Shown here: in pieces, positions 1-12,261 of the stretch | How positions within the stretch are numbered: position 1 is the first letter of the stretch | Layout of the letters: each line of letters starts with the position of its first letter | From: Owenia fusiformis | Lineage: Eukaryota; Annelida; Polychaeta; Sabellida; Oweniidae | NCBI GenBank assembly: GCA_903813345.2 | Contig: CAIIXF020000006.1 | Span: forward strand, 23,259,936 to 23,323,935 | Direction: 5' to 3' | Length of the DNA: 64,000 nt | Notes under the pieces: generated by a model | What the model was told of the DNA's origin: nothing | Databases searched by the model: none | The model's input: the letters and a program-made list of their open reading frames with translations, nothing else | Position numbers and translations under genes: made by a program

Positions 1-94
1 ACAACAACATGTGAAATATTATTGTGTCAAATGTTGCCAGCACATAGAATTGGATCATTTATAAAATCACAGCAAATTGAGTATAAAATCTATA

Positions 95-394
95 ATATCA
101 CGGTGACTATCCAGGCCCCGTATATCTCGAGCAAGTACCTGCTTACATCGCGAGCAATAAGCTCATGTTAGAAGCAGGGAGATATGATAAAATACAGTTA
201 TAGTTGAAGAATGACGTTGCCCTGCAATTGAAATAGCCATTGTACTATGAAATAAAGTTGTTCTGAGTTTCACTTACTAAAGTTCTATAGAAACGTTTAT
301 ATTTCAATTTCATCATATCTCTTGAGGCCCCGCTTCTAACACGAGCTCATTGCTCGCGATGTCAGCGGGGCCTGGATAGACACCGTGTAATATG
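95..394. repeat. 300 bp foldback (MITE-like) element
   Basis: Left arm (about 95-190) and right arm (about 311-394) are inverted copies. Both carry CACGGTG, CTATCCAGGCCCCG, CGCGAGCAAT and GAGATATGAT blocks in mirror order, with about 120 bp of AT-rich DNA between them. No coding potential. No clear target-site duplication was seen. Confidence 0.75.
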
Positions 395-1519
395 GCACTA
401 AAATTAATTTAACATGTTACACACAAAAATATATATTCCTCAACAATTCAACAGGACATAATATGTATAATTATATAAAATATGTTTTCATAAAATTCAA
501 TGTATTAGAAATTTCAATGCAATCTTTCATGCATTTTTTCAGACTTGATTTAGTAAACTATGTACTGTACAGCACATATGAAAACTAGGTGTATATAAAA
601 CCAGTATGTACATATATGAGTACAAGTCCCTTTAGGAAATCTTGAGTATATAACAACGAGTATAGATATTTACAAAATGTGTAAGCATGATATCAAAATA
701 ATCTATGTATCAAATAAAAAAACTACTTTTTCATTTGTTTTTGATAAAATAATTAAGTGATCAATAAATCTCAATGCGATTCCAAATAGAAATAAGTACA
801 TGAATAACACTTTCATTATAAAACCAAACTTTTTTAAATGTGTGATTGTTGTTACACATCATTTTGAGTCCTCTTGTATGTTCTTGAAGCTTTTCTGCCA
901 TGTTTTTTTTCGAAGTTTGACTTCAGAATTAACATGGCTGAAACTCTCAAAACTTCAAGAGGTTACAACTATCCTACAAAATATACTTTAAAATCTCTGA
1001 AATGAATATATTTTAGTCTTCCAAATATGTTAGTAACTTTCTATTTAGAATCACACTGGAGTCCACTGACAACTTCTTCAGCTATAACTGTTTAACAAAT
1101 CTGAAATAACCTTCAGATATTAATTGAAAAATCAGCATCGATAACAATGTTATAATTTATAACAATGAAATATTTTGGTTAACATGGTTATATTACAATC
1201 CTCCAAACACATATAGTTAGACATCCACAAAGTTTTTCCTGTGAATGATGTCTGGATTGTGTTCAGAGAAACAAGCATCAGAATAGTCTGCAATCGGCAT
1301 CAATAGACTTTGACACAAACTTGAAAAATTGGTCACATAGTATAATTGACAAGTAAAAATAAAGGACCATGCACCTTTAATCATTTTAAAAGGCACTTAA
1401 TTAATTTATGTGAGCAAATTGCATAGTGAGAGAAGGGAATGTATCAAAGACTACGGATGGTGTAAGTTGTCCTGTGCATTTTAAGTGATAACACACCCAT
1501 ATCAAAGGTGATACCACTA
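395..1519. other. AT-rich flank / probable 3' UTR of the CIKS-like gene
   Basis: No coding exon recognised. On the minus strand a possible ATTAAA polyadenylation hexamer lies at 1381-1376, about 325 nt past the stop of the CIKS-like gene, so at least the right part may be its 3' UTR. The rest shows nothing I can name. Confidence 0.4.
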
Positions 1520-1672
1520 GGGGTTGAGCTAGGTTCTGAGAGCAACTGGTCAAAATGGTATTAAGGACCAGTTGCCATGTTATTTTCCTATAGCTGTTCA
1601 ACTGTTCCGTATCAAAAGTGACTAAGCAAATGACCAGTGGACTGGCCCTTAGCTCAAGACCTGGGTACTGGG
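1520..1672. repeat. Dispersed repeat, copy A (inverted relative to copy B)
   Basis: About 150 bp that matches 2325-2480 in reverse complement; shared blocks include GTTGAGCTA, CCATGTTATTT, AAAAGTGAC and GCCCTTAGCTCAA. This copy lies just downstream of the CIKS-like stop codon, in its 3' UTR. Confidence 0.7.
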
Positions 1673-1705
1673 TGTTCAATGTCTTAGCTTAGAACTGAAC
1701 TTTTT

Positions 1706-4700
1706 TTAATGGGTGACATTTCTGTTGTGTTCCCTGTCCTTATACAAATTAGAGTACCTCTGTTCCACATGAAAGAATAAATCCCGATATCCATGAGGCC
1801 ATCTATGGACGAGTGACTTTTTAGCACGACTGCTATTATCTGTTATAGGTGGCGTTGCCATCCAGCAAGGGACATGCTTCATATCCCCACCAGGAAATAA
1901 CAATGGAACGAAGCGAAGATTGTTATTTTGGTGCTGTTGGTATTCACGTAGCATTTTCTGATAGAGATAGCGTGTGGGATTTTGTGCATTATTGTTGTTT
2001 TGGCGATTTTTAACATCAGCAGCATATTTAGGCGAGATACAGACAATTATTATATGAGCCTGAAAAACATGAAAGTATATGAAATCAAAATACATATTTA
2101 TATCCATATATATGGAATATGATGTACAGTTTATATTCAATTCTATGTGGTTTCTATATCTACCACGCAGAAATCAATAGAAAAGCATATACATGTACAT
2201 ATATTTAGCATCTCAGGTCTGTCACATGCTTTGATAATTCAGTGATCTCTTTTTCTTGATAGGGCGCTTAATCCTAATTTTACATAATATTTGGGAGAAA
2301 ATCTCATTTTATCCTTTTCACAGGGTTTGAGCTAAGGGCTGATCCACTGCACTGGTTATTTGCCAGGTCACTTTTGTTACAAACTAGTTGTTTTTTTCAG
2401 TCGGAAATAACATGGCAATTGGTCTGTAATGCGATTTTGACTGGCTGCTCTCGAAACCTTAGCTCAACCTCTGTCGGTAAAAACATATTTTCAACAGGAT
2501 AGCATTTAATTTTTGAATTAAAGCACCCAGTTGCTTTGCTGCAGAGATCATTTTAGTTCATTATCAATGTTGCATTCATATTTTACATACCTTTGTAAAC
2601 CTTGTGTCCAGCCAATCTTTTAAATCATTTCTTTCCACGAATCTCTCCAACATTTCAGCACTACATGCAAAGTCGTTGTCCCGGAGACACTTACATAATT
2701 GCAGGACATTTTTCTCATGCTCTGGGTTATCGCAAGAGTAAGTCACCAATATCCTTGCACCTCTTGAAACTGTTGGAAAAAAATAAATTTTCTTGAAAAA
2801 TAAAATAATCTTGATCTTCCTAAATTAAATTGCACCAACCTTTTAAGAATATGATACAAATATTCAATTCTATTGAGGTGCATCTTTCACAAGTGATATT
2901 CCACAAAGCCCAAAGGGCAAGAGGAATATCATCTTGAGAAAGTGTTACAGGTATTCACAGAAAAGAGAATTAAATATGTTTTATTACTCGCTGTTATATT
3001 CCCCACTCACATTAATGGATTAACAAATTATTGATGTCTAATTAATCATAACAATGTACTAGGGATATCTAAAAATAAAATTACATTGGACTAAGGTGTG
3101 ACTGGTGAATATCATTTGATATTCAACGGAAGTGACTTTTGTTGAATATTGCTTTTTATTTTTTTAGTCATGTGTAAGAATTGGATCGATCAGAGAGTGA
3201 GGAATATGACAGTGATATAATTTTTTTTATTGTTGATTTCAGACTAACAGATCAATTGGGATATAACAACAAACGACAGGGCATTTACATGCAATATGTC
3301 ACCACCTGCCATTTGTTACAGACACCATTTGTGACAGTGATAAAATAAAGCTGAGTATAGATATGGATGCAAATACCATATCTACCTGTCATCATCTGTC
3401 ACATTACTAGTAATTTAATCATCATAGGAAATATTCCTGATAACTGACTTTATGACCCTAAGAATAGAATAATGAATTTATAACAAACAAATCTAATCTA
3501 GAAAGAATGTAATACTAAATTATTATAAATGAGTCAAATCACTTTTGACCTACGCGCTGACCTTTCTTCCACCAATCAGCGAGCTTGAAGAAGCATACAC
3601 CAAATGCGTTCTAATTAAATATGCGCATGTCATTGGACAATTCTGTGCTCAACAATGATGTCAGTAGGAATGACCATATATAGAACGTCGGTCAAATTTG
3701 GCCAACGAACACTGATTGGCGCGATGAGTTCACAGGTTTATTTTAGTTTGAAAGAGTGGAGACGAAGCTCTCTTTTAAGTGAAGTCAAACGAATGCAAAG
3801 GGTAACAACTTTCTGAAGTGAAAACAACAAATTTCTCAAAAAACATGATGATTCTGAAATGGCGGTGACAGGTAAAATAGATGTCCATGGACAGCCATGA
3901 AATTAATATAGGCATGACCTAATATGAATAGCAGTTTTGTTTTACTTAATTAGTTCAACCACTGTAGACAGACAGACAGACAGACAGACAGGCAGATAAA
4001 TGGACAGATGTCTATTTTGATCACAGACTCATTGTTTGACCAAAATAGAGCTAAAACATGTTTAAGTAAAATAGCATGAAACATTTACAAGGTTTGTCAT
4101 CTTACTGTGTTTGAGTTCAATTTATATTGTAAAGAACATTATATTTGCCAAAAAAACATTACAAAAGGAAAGAATGTAATGCTAAATTATTATAAATGAA
4201 TCAATTTTATGAAAGTAAAGTTTTTGTGTTCACCATCTAGTTACCATGGTAATGCAGTTCATACACATAATGCAGTACATATTAGAGGTGTCAAGTATTA
4301 ACCGGTTAACCGGTTAACCGCCGATAATGCCTTGACCGGTCTGAGTTTTTATGGGCGGTTAGTTGACCGTGTATAATTCTGTTATTTCCCGCGCTTATTT
4401 TGCATGCTAATCCGTTTGGTTTTATGGTGTCAGTTTCACGTAAGCTACTCATACATGTCATAAGTCCCATAACTCCTTACAAACATCCAATCAGCAACTT
4501 TAATCCCTGCCACATTGCTTTCCCGCGCTTACTTTGCATTTTAATCTGTTTTTCAAGTGTCAGTTTCATGTGAGCTACTCATAGATGTGATAGGTCCGAT
4601 AATTCCTTACAAACATCCAATCAGCAACTTTAATCCCTGCCACATTGCTTTCCCGCGCTTACTTACATAGAATAGCGTAAAGCTTGACGAACGTAAAAAA

Positions 4701-7700
4701 TAAACGCCGATATATCATTTTTCCAATTTTTTTCAACTTTCAAGATCGAAGATGAAGATTTCATTTGAAATTATAAGTTCAAATTTCCCGCCGGTTAACC
4801 GACTTTAACCGGTAAAAACCCCCGGTTAACCGGTTAATGCTCAAGCGGTTAATTGACACCACTAGTACATATACATAGATAATAAATAACATTATTTACC
4901 TCTCCTAAGGGTTCCTGTGCCAACATTCCCTGGGGTGGATTCTGCAGGGCTAATCTTTGAAGACTCCACCAAGGGATGGCTTGTATACTTGGGAAAAGTG
5001 TTTGCATACTGCAATGGCTTTGGATTCTCTGAAGTTCTGGATTTAACCTGATTGTGTTTTGTGGCTTGATTCGTATGGACTGGAGCCTGCCTAGTTGCTT
5101 GATATTGGTCGTGTCCATTTTGTTGATATGGGACTCCGACTAGGTCTATACCCTGGTTGTGCTGAGATGACATCCCATATTTGTATGCTTGGGCTTGTTT
5201 ATGGTAAGGTTGCCTTGAAGATTGTTGTTTCATAGCATATTTCGTATGATCGACATTAGGGTCACCATGCAAACCCTGGTTGATGTTTTGTGGGTCAGTG
5301 GCATGATTCAACTGCCAAAGGGTACCATTGTAGCCCTTTGTACTGCTAGTGCTAGACATACCGCTAAGATTTCTTTCGAGAGTAGAGCCAAAGTTCTCTA
5401 TTTTTATGGATGATGGAGAAAAATTGGAGTACATTGATTCTAAATCAAGACTATTGGTGTTGCTATGAGCCTCTGTGTTGGGGAACACAGGAGACGAAAC
5501 TAGTTCTGAGGGTGGGTCAATATCCATTGCTTCCTCCAGTTTAGTTGGGCTAAGGTCATTGTGTGGAGTGACCTCAACCTCAGCCCCAACATTGGACATA
5601 TCATGACTCTGCACTAAGAATGATGACATAGGGGGTAATGGATTCAATTTGGGGCTAGTTGTGACAACGTTACCTTCCAATGAATTACTTTGATACTTTG
5701 TTTCTATATATCCAAGCTGTTGATCCCTTGTTGCAGCCTCATGTTTTACAGAGTGGGCACATGGAGGTTTCCCTTCAAGCTTAATATCATGATCAGCTCT
5801 ACGGAGGTCAATAGGCAGATCACTTAGTATCGGGACTGGAATGCCTCCCCTCGGACTATCAGGATAGGATGGGCTAGACTTAACCACAGTAACTGATCCA
5901 CCACTCGTACTATTATATCGCAATGGTTTTGTATATGGTGTAAAAATGGCAGTTGTTGTGGGCACTTCATTTTCATTACTTTCGATGTATTGTTTCATTT
6001 GAGTATCCCCCTGGTTGTAAAATGGTATACTGTTGTCACCTGTGTTATTTTCATTGTTTAAAAGTTCCATCATTGATGAGTAACTATTTTGTACTGGCTC
6101 GTTGTTATGGGGCGACTGTTGCGCATTTATTGGAGATACTTGATGAGCAATGTCATTAAGGTGACCAGGGTGTCCCTCTTCGGTATTGTTAGACTTATCT
6201 TTATTTTCCACCACTAGCTTAATAACAGCATCTTGTGTTGTCATGGTAACGGAAAGTTGTGATGAATAGGGAATTCTTCGAGATCCCTCTGAATGCTCAA
6301 TAGCAACTTTGGGGGTGCTTGGTCCATTCGCACCAATATTCGATGCATCTGTCATATTCTGATTACCATGACAACCATTATTATTGTTATTAATCCCCAA
6401 ATTGGGACTATGAGTCATATTCTGAAGACCCCTTGAACTGTTAATATCTGTAATATTATTCACCTGTTCACCAATACCAGATGATACTGTATTATCTTGA
6501 ACTGGAGATTGTTTAGAGGGTGAGAGTGGTCCTTGCTGGTTGAGCTGGCTATAACCTTTGGAATCATTAACACCAGGATTGGAATCCAAGGGTGAGACTC
6601 TTATTTGTTCGACTGAGCCCCCTGAATGTTGTGTTGTAAATGTGCGTTGTTGCTCTAATTGTGACCTCTCCCTATATTCCTGGCGAATACCTGTAATGTT
6701 GATATTATTGATAGCTTAGTATTAATAGACTGCATGGTCATGTCATGACAACTTATTAATAGTCAACTTATTTTAGGAATGATAACATGCTTGTTGCCAT
6801 CACAACAAACTTGATTTATATAAAATTAAACAGCATATAAAAAAAATTAAATATAGCTCGCTTTAATGCAGCCACTCAGAAAGGCTTATCTGTTCAGGGT
6901 TTTCACTAGAATTTCTCACAACAGGTTAAGTAAATGAAAACAATGGGCAAAATTAATGGAAATCATAAATCTAACATGTTACATTCCAAGCTGAACAGTA
7001 TATGCTAACACTGTATTTGAAATTTTGAATATGGGCTAAGATAGAAGATGGAAACCGATTCTTTGTTAAAAATCTCTGTATTACAAGGACATACACTCAG
7101 ATACTTCTTTATGGTACAAAATATTTCAAATCTCAATAAATATTATCTCATTAGTAATCTGATATGACTCTATCATCAAGTTTCTGAACCCCCCCCCATC
7201 TCCCCTTTGTTTTACTTCACCTCTTGTGCAACTGAGGTGTTGTGGGGGATCCAGGCAAGTAATTCTGTGTGTGGTTCCTGATTCCTAATATATATGAACT
7301 TATTCTCACAAAGGACCAAGAGACCTGTACCAAAATGTGACTTTTTGATATCAAATTTGCCAATTTTTTAAAAAGCAAGATTTGGAAAATTACAATGACA
7401 AACTAGAACAAAGTCAAAGTCAAAGTCCAACTGTTGTGAATTTAAACTACACTCTGCCTAGTAGAGACCAAATTACAGTTAAGTAGCCACGCCCCCACGA
7501 TGGGTACCGGTGACAGTTTGGGTAATAAATCACTTTTGACCTACGCGCTGACCTTTCTTCCACCAATCAGCGAGCTTGAAGAAGCATACACCAAATGCGT
7601 TCTAATTAAATATGCGCATGTCATTGGACAATTCTGTGCTCAACAATGACGTCAGTAAGAATGACCATATACAAATTTGGCCGACGAACACTGATTGGCG

Positions 7701-9387
7701 CGATGAGTTCACAGGTTTATTTTAGTTTGAAAGAGTGGAGACGAAGCTTTCTTTTTAGAAGTGAAGTCAAACGAATGCAAAGGGTAACAACTTTCTGAAG
7801 TGAAAACAACAAATTTCTCAAAAAACATGATGATTCTGAAATAGCGGTGACAGGTAAAATAGATGTCCATGGACAGACATGAAATGAATATAGGCATGAC
7901 CTAATATGAACAGCAGTTTTGTTTTACTTAATGCAGGCAGACAAATGGACAGATGTCTATTTTGATCACAGACTCATTGTTTGACCAAAATAGAGCTAAA
8001 ACATGTTTAAGTAAAATAGCATGAAAAATTTACAAGGTTTGTCATCTTACTGTGTCTGAGTCCAATTTATATTATACAGAACATTATATTTGCCAAAAAA
8101 CATTACAAAAGGGTCACAGTGACTCAAATCTTTTTAATGTTTACTCAACCTGTTAAAATTATGTGTGAAATGAATGCAGTATTGAATTCAGACTGTTTTG
8201 ATGTTTTCCAATTTTCATAGCCTATTACTGACGCATAAATTAGAGTATTCAAAAGCATGTTTATTTCAAATTACAGACCTAATAGATATACTGTATACCA
8301 TGGTAATTCAATCTTCAAAAATAAGCCCATAGTGTATATGTACGTGGATGTCATTAAACCAGAGAGGCATTTTGAGGAGCGGGTCACATACACATTTAAC
8401 ATAATTGACTTACTAAATGCTACCCTTCACAAAAGCTAAACTTTACCTGCTGTCTTTACATAAGTGACACTTCTTTGATATTGCAATTATAAATCAGATG
8501 TACTCAGAGAACAATAATATTAACAAACTTCCATAAAAGGCCATGAAAGCTGCATTCGAGATCATTAAGATCTCACCAACAGTCAAACTGTAACATCAAT
8601 AATACTAAAAACTTCATTATAGCGGGCAACATAGTGAAATCTTGAAGGGTCACTGAAATGAGGTTATTGGTATATTGGACTCAAGACTTACTTTCAATTT
8701 GTGATTCAATGATTCTAATACAGTCTTTCCTCCCAATTCTTGTGAGAGCTTCAAGAACTTCTTCTAAGGAATGTTGATCACCCCTTCTCACATAATCTTC
8801 AAACAACTTCAAAGTATTGCTTCCCCCACATCTTTGCAGAGTTTCCAAATTCTGAAAAATGTTGTGTTCTAGTTATTGGTGGAATCAAGAGTTTTCAATT
8901 GTACAAAATTTATATATTTTTGCATTTTAAATCAAAAATTACTTCAACAATAAGGATATAAATGCACTGACCATAATAAGCCAATGGGTACATATCTAGT
9001 AAAAATTAATTGTATTATTTTAATTATACTGTAATCATAGGGCTGGTCAAGAAAAAATCTTAAAATGTCTTCAAACAAATAACAAGGCATTTATTACATG
9101 TAAAATGTCACCATCTACCATTTTTAATAGACGCCAACCACCGACCACCAACCACCACCCACATAAAATTGGAGACTATAACATTATGTCAGCATTTTTG
9201 GTGGTGACATAACAAACCAACTCACAAGTAGATCTTCACCTAGGCCTACCTTAATCTGTAAAACTGTATACTTAAGCTCATGGGCCAAAGCTCTCCAGTT
9301 CTTCCCACTTTCCGGGTTCAATAATTCTGCCAATGGCTCCCATACGTTACTATAGAGATGGCTGTCGAATGGAATGCAGTCAGACAT
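1706..9387 (-). CDS. CIKS/Act1-like adaptor with Death and SEFIR domains (TRAF3IP2-like)
   Basis: Five coding exons on the minus strand: 9387-9250, 8851-8692, 6690-4900, 2769-2591 and 2059-1706. All have GT-AG borders and matching phases, giving 873 residues. Residues 1-99 form a Death domain (VWEPLAELL, NWRALAHEL, then LKLFEDYVRRG and LEEVLEALTRIGRKDCIRIIE). Residues 100-697 are a Ser/Asn/Gln/Pro-rich, probably disordered linker encoded by one 1.8 kb exon. Residues 700 to about 850 form a SEFIR domain: it begins RILVTYSCDNPEHEKNVLQL, includes WLDTRF, and resumes with AHIIIVCISPKYAADV. SEFIR adaptors bind the SEFIR tails of IL-17 receptors and recruit TRAFs in the cytoplasm. Human Act1 has a SEFIR domain but no Death domain; the combined form is typical of invertebrate homologues, as I recall. 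I saw no clear TRAF6 motif in the linker. The start is the ATG 11 residues before the Death fold; an upstream coding exon is possible but not supported. Introns carry several transposons. Confidence 0.85.
2325..2480. repeat. Dispersed repeat, copy B (in last intron of CIKS-like gene)
   Basis: Reverse-complement partner of 1520-1672. It lies between coding exons 4 and 5, so the pair brackets the terminal SEFIR exon as an inverted repeat about 650 bp apart. Confidence 0.7.
2985..3218. repeat. Short foldback element
   Basis: Arms at about 2985-3013 and 3193-3218 are inverted (TTACTCGCTGTTATATTCC against GGAATATGACAGTGATAA). Two further small hairpins flank or lie inside it: GTGATATTCC...GGAATATCAT near 2893-2933, and GAATATCATTTGATATTC near 3107-3124. 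In an intron of the CIKS-like gene. Confidence 0.5.
3268..3410. repeat. Copy of the GTCACCAC dispersed repeat family
   Basis: Contains GGCATTTACATGC, ATGTCACCACCTGCC and TTGTTACAGACACC, which recur near 9074, 17030, 51077, 51595 and 58595. Non-coding, intronic. Confidence 0.5.
3501..4204. repeat. 630 bp dispersed repeat flanked by 37 bp direct repeats
   Basis: Positions 3538-4167 match 7527-8111 over almost the whole length in direct orientation. This copy is flanked by near-identical 37 bp direct repeats at 3501-3537 and 4168-4204 (two mismatches), which look like a long target-site duplication. The body ends in A-rich sequence (CCAAAAAAACATTACAAAAG) and includes a (GACA)n microsatellite at 3966-3990 that is absent from the other copy. 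A retroposon or retrocopied promoter/first-exon segment is possible; class undetermined. Confidence 0.7.
4288..4860. mobile_element. Non-autonomous DNA transposon with GGTGTCAA termini
   Basis: Terminal inverted repeats: GGTGTCAAGTATTAACCGG on the left, and GCGGTTAATTGACACC on the right, each followed inward by palindromic CCGGTTAACCGG runs. Inside, a 130 bp segment (CCAATCAGCAACTTTAATCC) is tandemly duplicated. No ORF. The termini resemble hAT-type non-autonomous elements, but I see no convincing 8 bp target duplication. Confidence 0.65.
7527..8111. repeat. Second copy of the 630 bp dispersed repeat
   Basis: Direct copy of 3538-4167 about 4 kb away, in a different intron of the same gene. 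It lacks the (GACA)n expansion and the 37 bp flanking repeats. It contains a TGACGTCA palindrome where the first copy has TGATGTCA. Confidence 0.75.
9074..9215. repeat. Copy of the GTCACCAC dispersed repeat family
   Basis: Contains GGCATTTATTACATG, AATGTCACCATCTACC, a CCACC-rich stretch, and ends GGTGGTGACATAA. It lies in intron 1 of the CIKS-like gene, 35 bp from the first donor site. Confidence 0.55.
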
Positions 9388-10591
9388 ATTGAAATTGCAC
9401 TCTTGTTTTTCTATTCACGGGGCGAAGTTTTATGGAGTTACAGTACCGACGAAGTCCTTATATGTTCTATTTTAGTATTGTATTTACTGGTTGAAGCCAA
9501 AGGTGAATTATGTTCACTGCTGTTTACTTTTGGACACTTCAGTCTGAAGTATCTGCAATATACAGATAAAACATATAAACTGCGTCATTAAATGATTCCA
9601 AGAAAACCAGAGATCTGAATTCTGAGAAATAAACAAGTTATTCGTATTTGGAATTATTAACATGTCTTTGTATTGCCATACTTTAGTTTGATTATATGGG
9701 TACAAATTAAAGTTAGGAATGGACTTAACATATTGGGTTGGCACCATGTAAAATGTGAACCCCCAAAACATGCCACTTATTTCTAAATTGATATGACATT
9801 AACCAGTAATATTTTTGAGTAAAAAAGAGAGAGCTACATATGTAAGACATGACATTAAACAACATGCCACTCAGTGTAAAAGAATTAAAATTTGTGCTGG
9901 AACACATTCTCTGAATATTAGAATCAAAAGAAAATGTTGCAAAATGAAGTACCTTTTTCTAAAGAAGAAAGAATTCTTTCAAATTCTCCAAATATGTTGC
10001 TTCGCGAATCTTGAACCATGTCTCGTTTGATCCGGTCCCTTGTGGCATACACCACATAAAAATAAATGATAAAGGTAAATGATAGTGTCAAAATTGGTAC
10101 CATTATCACAAAAAGATGAAATGTTATAAGAAAATTTTGAAACCGCCATTGGATGACGTCATTTGTCTGTCTATTTGACCAATCAGTGATAATGTTTTCT
10201 AAATGCACATTTACACTATAGACATATGTCTTCTCTGAATCCTGGGGTTTGCCCCCTCTAATCAAGGATCAACTTATGAACATCAATAAGCAAAAACAAT
10301 GTATAAAGATGCAAAGATTATATCTACATGCAAAAATATATACTAAAACATCCAAAAGAAACTTTGCTAAATAAAAAGAAAGGTAAGATATATGTTTGAG
10401 TAAAAAAACATGGGGCATTTTAAAAAAAATAAAAGTTTAATTCAGATATTTTTGCATCACCAGAATCCATTTGGAGATAATCACTGAGATGTATTGATTA
10501 AACGTGACAATACACATAGAATATCCCTGTTTGGCATGATAATAATTGGACCTGAATAACAAGTGTACATGTACATGTTTTTCTCAAATTG
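9388..10591. other. 5' flank of the CIKS-like gene
   Basis: No exon I can support. The first 60 bp upstream of the start codon are CpG-richer (CGGGGCGAAG, CCGACGAAG) than the surroundings and may be 5' UTR or promoter. A minus-strand ORF at 10265-9924 has a hydrophobic stretch but no recognisable domain. Confidence 0.35.
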
Positions 10592-12232
10592 CCTACATGT
10601 GTGACATGAGCTGCAACATATAACCCTGATTGCAGGAGATTTTCTGGCACAACCACGGCCATGTTAAATCATGTGCAGGAGTCTGGCGTAACCATGGTAC
10701 ATTGCAATATTGTAAGTTGTACATGTGGTATAACCGTGACAATGCTAATTACAAGCAAACGACTGTGACAATGCTAAATACCAGCACAGTCTGGTACAAC
10801 CACAGTTAAGTTGATCCGCGGCTTACTTTTGTTCTCTAACTATGTTATACATCATTACCATCCTTCCGTGCAAGTATTGGAGCGCTGAAGTACTTCCTTT
10901 TCGATCAAGACTTGTAATTGATAGTCGAGTGAATGTTTTTCTGCCAAATTCCAAAATGGCTTTTCTGCTCGGACATTTTCGTAAATCTCCGGAGGTTGTC
11001 AGAACCTAACTCGTTCTCAAAATTCATTTCGTTCGTTGCGTTTCTCGCTCCTAGCAAACCGCCATATTGAAAATGGGTCGAAAAAACATTTACTCTATGA
11101 AGAATTTACAAGTCTTGATCGAAGCGCTCCAATACTCACAGGCTGGTATCGAAATATTTGTCCGCTGTGACGGAGCATGCTATTTTTCATAAAAACACTA
11201 AGAATACTTCACGATATATTTTTTAACTAATATGTTTCGTTATACCATACAAAATTACTTACCCCATGCAATGGATATATCATTTGCGGGTAACTTTCAC
11301 TTTTGTTTGAAGTCCAATTACGCTGGGAAGAAAAGCTATTGAAAATGGCGCCGGAGTATCATACTTCAAAATGTACCATTTCTTGTTTAACTTTCTAATG
11401 GCACGATATAGTGACACGATATTTACACATTGTTTCAGCATAACTATGAAGGTATAAATGAGATGTTGATGTATTTGGTCTTTTTAATTCTTTTATAAAA
11501 AATATTGTTTAATTTTTTTGTCCGCTGTGACGGAGCAGTTGCAAATGTGAACTGTGAAAATGTTCCGTCACAGCGGATAAAAAATATTAATATTATTTTT
11601 AATAAAAAAATTTAAAAGACCCAATGGATTAATATCTCATTAATACATTCAGAGTTATGCTGAAAACATATGTTAATATTATCGTGTCACTATATCATGC
11701 CATTAAAAAGTTAAAAAAGAAATGGTACATTTTAGAGTTTGATACTCTGGCGCCGTTTTCAATAGCTTTTACTCCTAGCGTTATTGGACTTCAAACAGAA
11801 GTGACGGTTACCCGCAGATGATATATCCATTGCATGGAGTAAGTAATTATCTTTGATATAACGAAACATATGAGTTAAAAAATAAATCGTGAAGCATGCT
11901 TAGTGTTTTTATGAAAAATAGCATGCTCCGTTACAGCGGACAAATCTTTCGATACCAGCCTGTGTACTTGCACGGATTGATGATACTGATGTAAGAGTAC
12001 TAAGACACAGTTAAAAGTACCAAAAGTAAGCCACGGATCTCATTATTCATGTTTTAAAGGTCACTATTATTCAGCTGTCCAAGTGCGCCGCCACCGTGTT
12101 GTTCCAGAAAAATAGCATCTAACAAAACAAAAATATTACAATGTACCATGGTTACGCCAGACTCCCGCAGAAGATTTAACATGGTTGTGCCAGAAAATCT
12201 GCAATCAGGGCTGTCTCAGCTGCCACATGCAG
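10592..12232. repeat. 1.64 kb foldback palindrome
   Basis: Left half (10592 to about 11545) and right half (about 11535-12232) are inverted copies. The centre holds TCCGCTGTGACGGAGC facing its mirror GTTCCGTCACAGCGGA, and the same block recurs at 11160 and 11930. Outer blocks CCCTGATTGCAG, GATTTTCTGGCACAACCA and GTCTGGCGTAACCATGGTAC mirror each other at 10625-10710 and 12137-12215. No ORF spans it. The arms differ by insertions and substitutions, so this is a natural palindrome rather than a perfect assembly artefact. Confidence 0.8.
10877..11132. mobile_element. 256 bp TA-flanked TIR element nested in the palindrome
   Basis: Begins TTGGAGCGCT and ends AGCGCTCCAA, with further inverted sequence TCGATCAAGACTTGTAA inward. 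TA dinucleotides flank both ends (10875-10876, 11133-11134). The opposite arm of the host palindrome reads through the site without it (GCAAGTACACAGG), showing a clean later insertion. Confidence 0.75.
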
Positions 12233-12261
12233 TGATTTACACAGCAGTGCTTATTTCACAA

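Noticed and set aside
9924-10265. Minus-strand 113-codon ORF with a hydrophobic segment upstream of the CIKS-like gene
   Set aside because: No recognisable domain. Joining it to the next exon through its possible donor and an in-frame acceptor at the Death exon gives the wrong phase.
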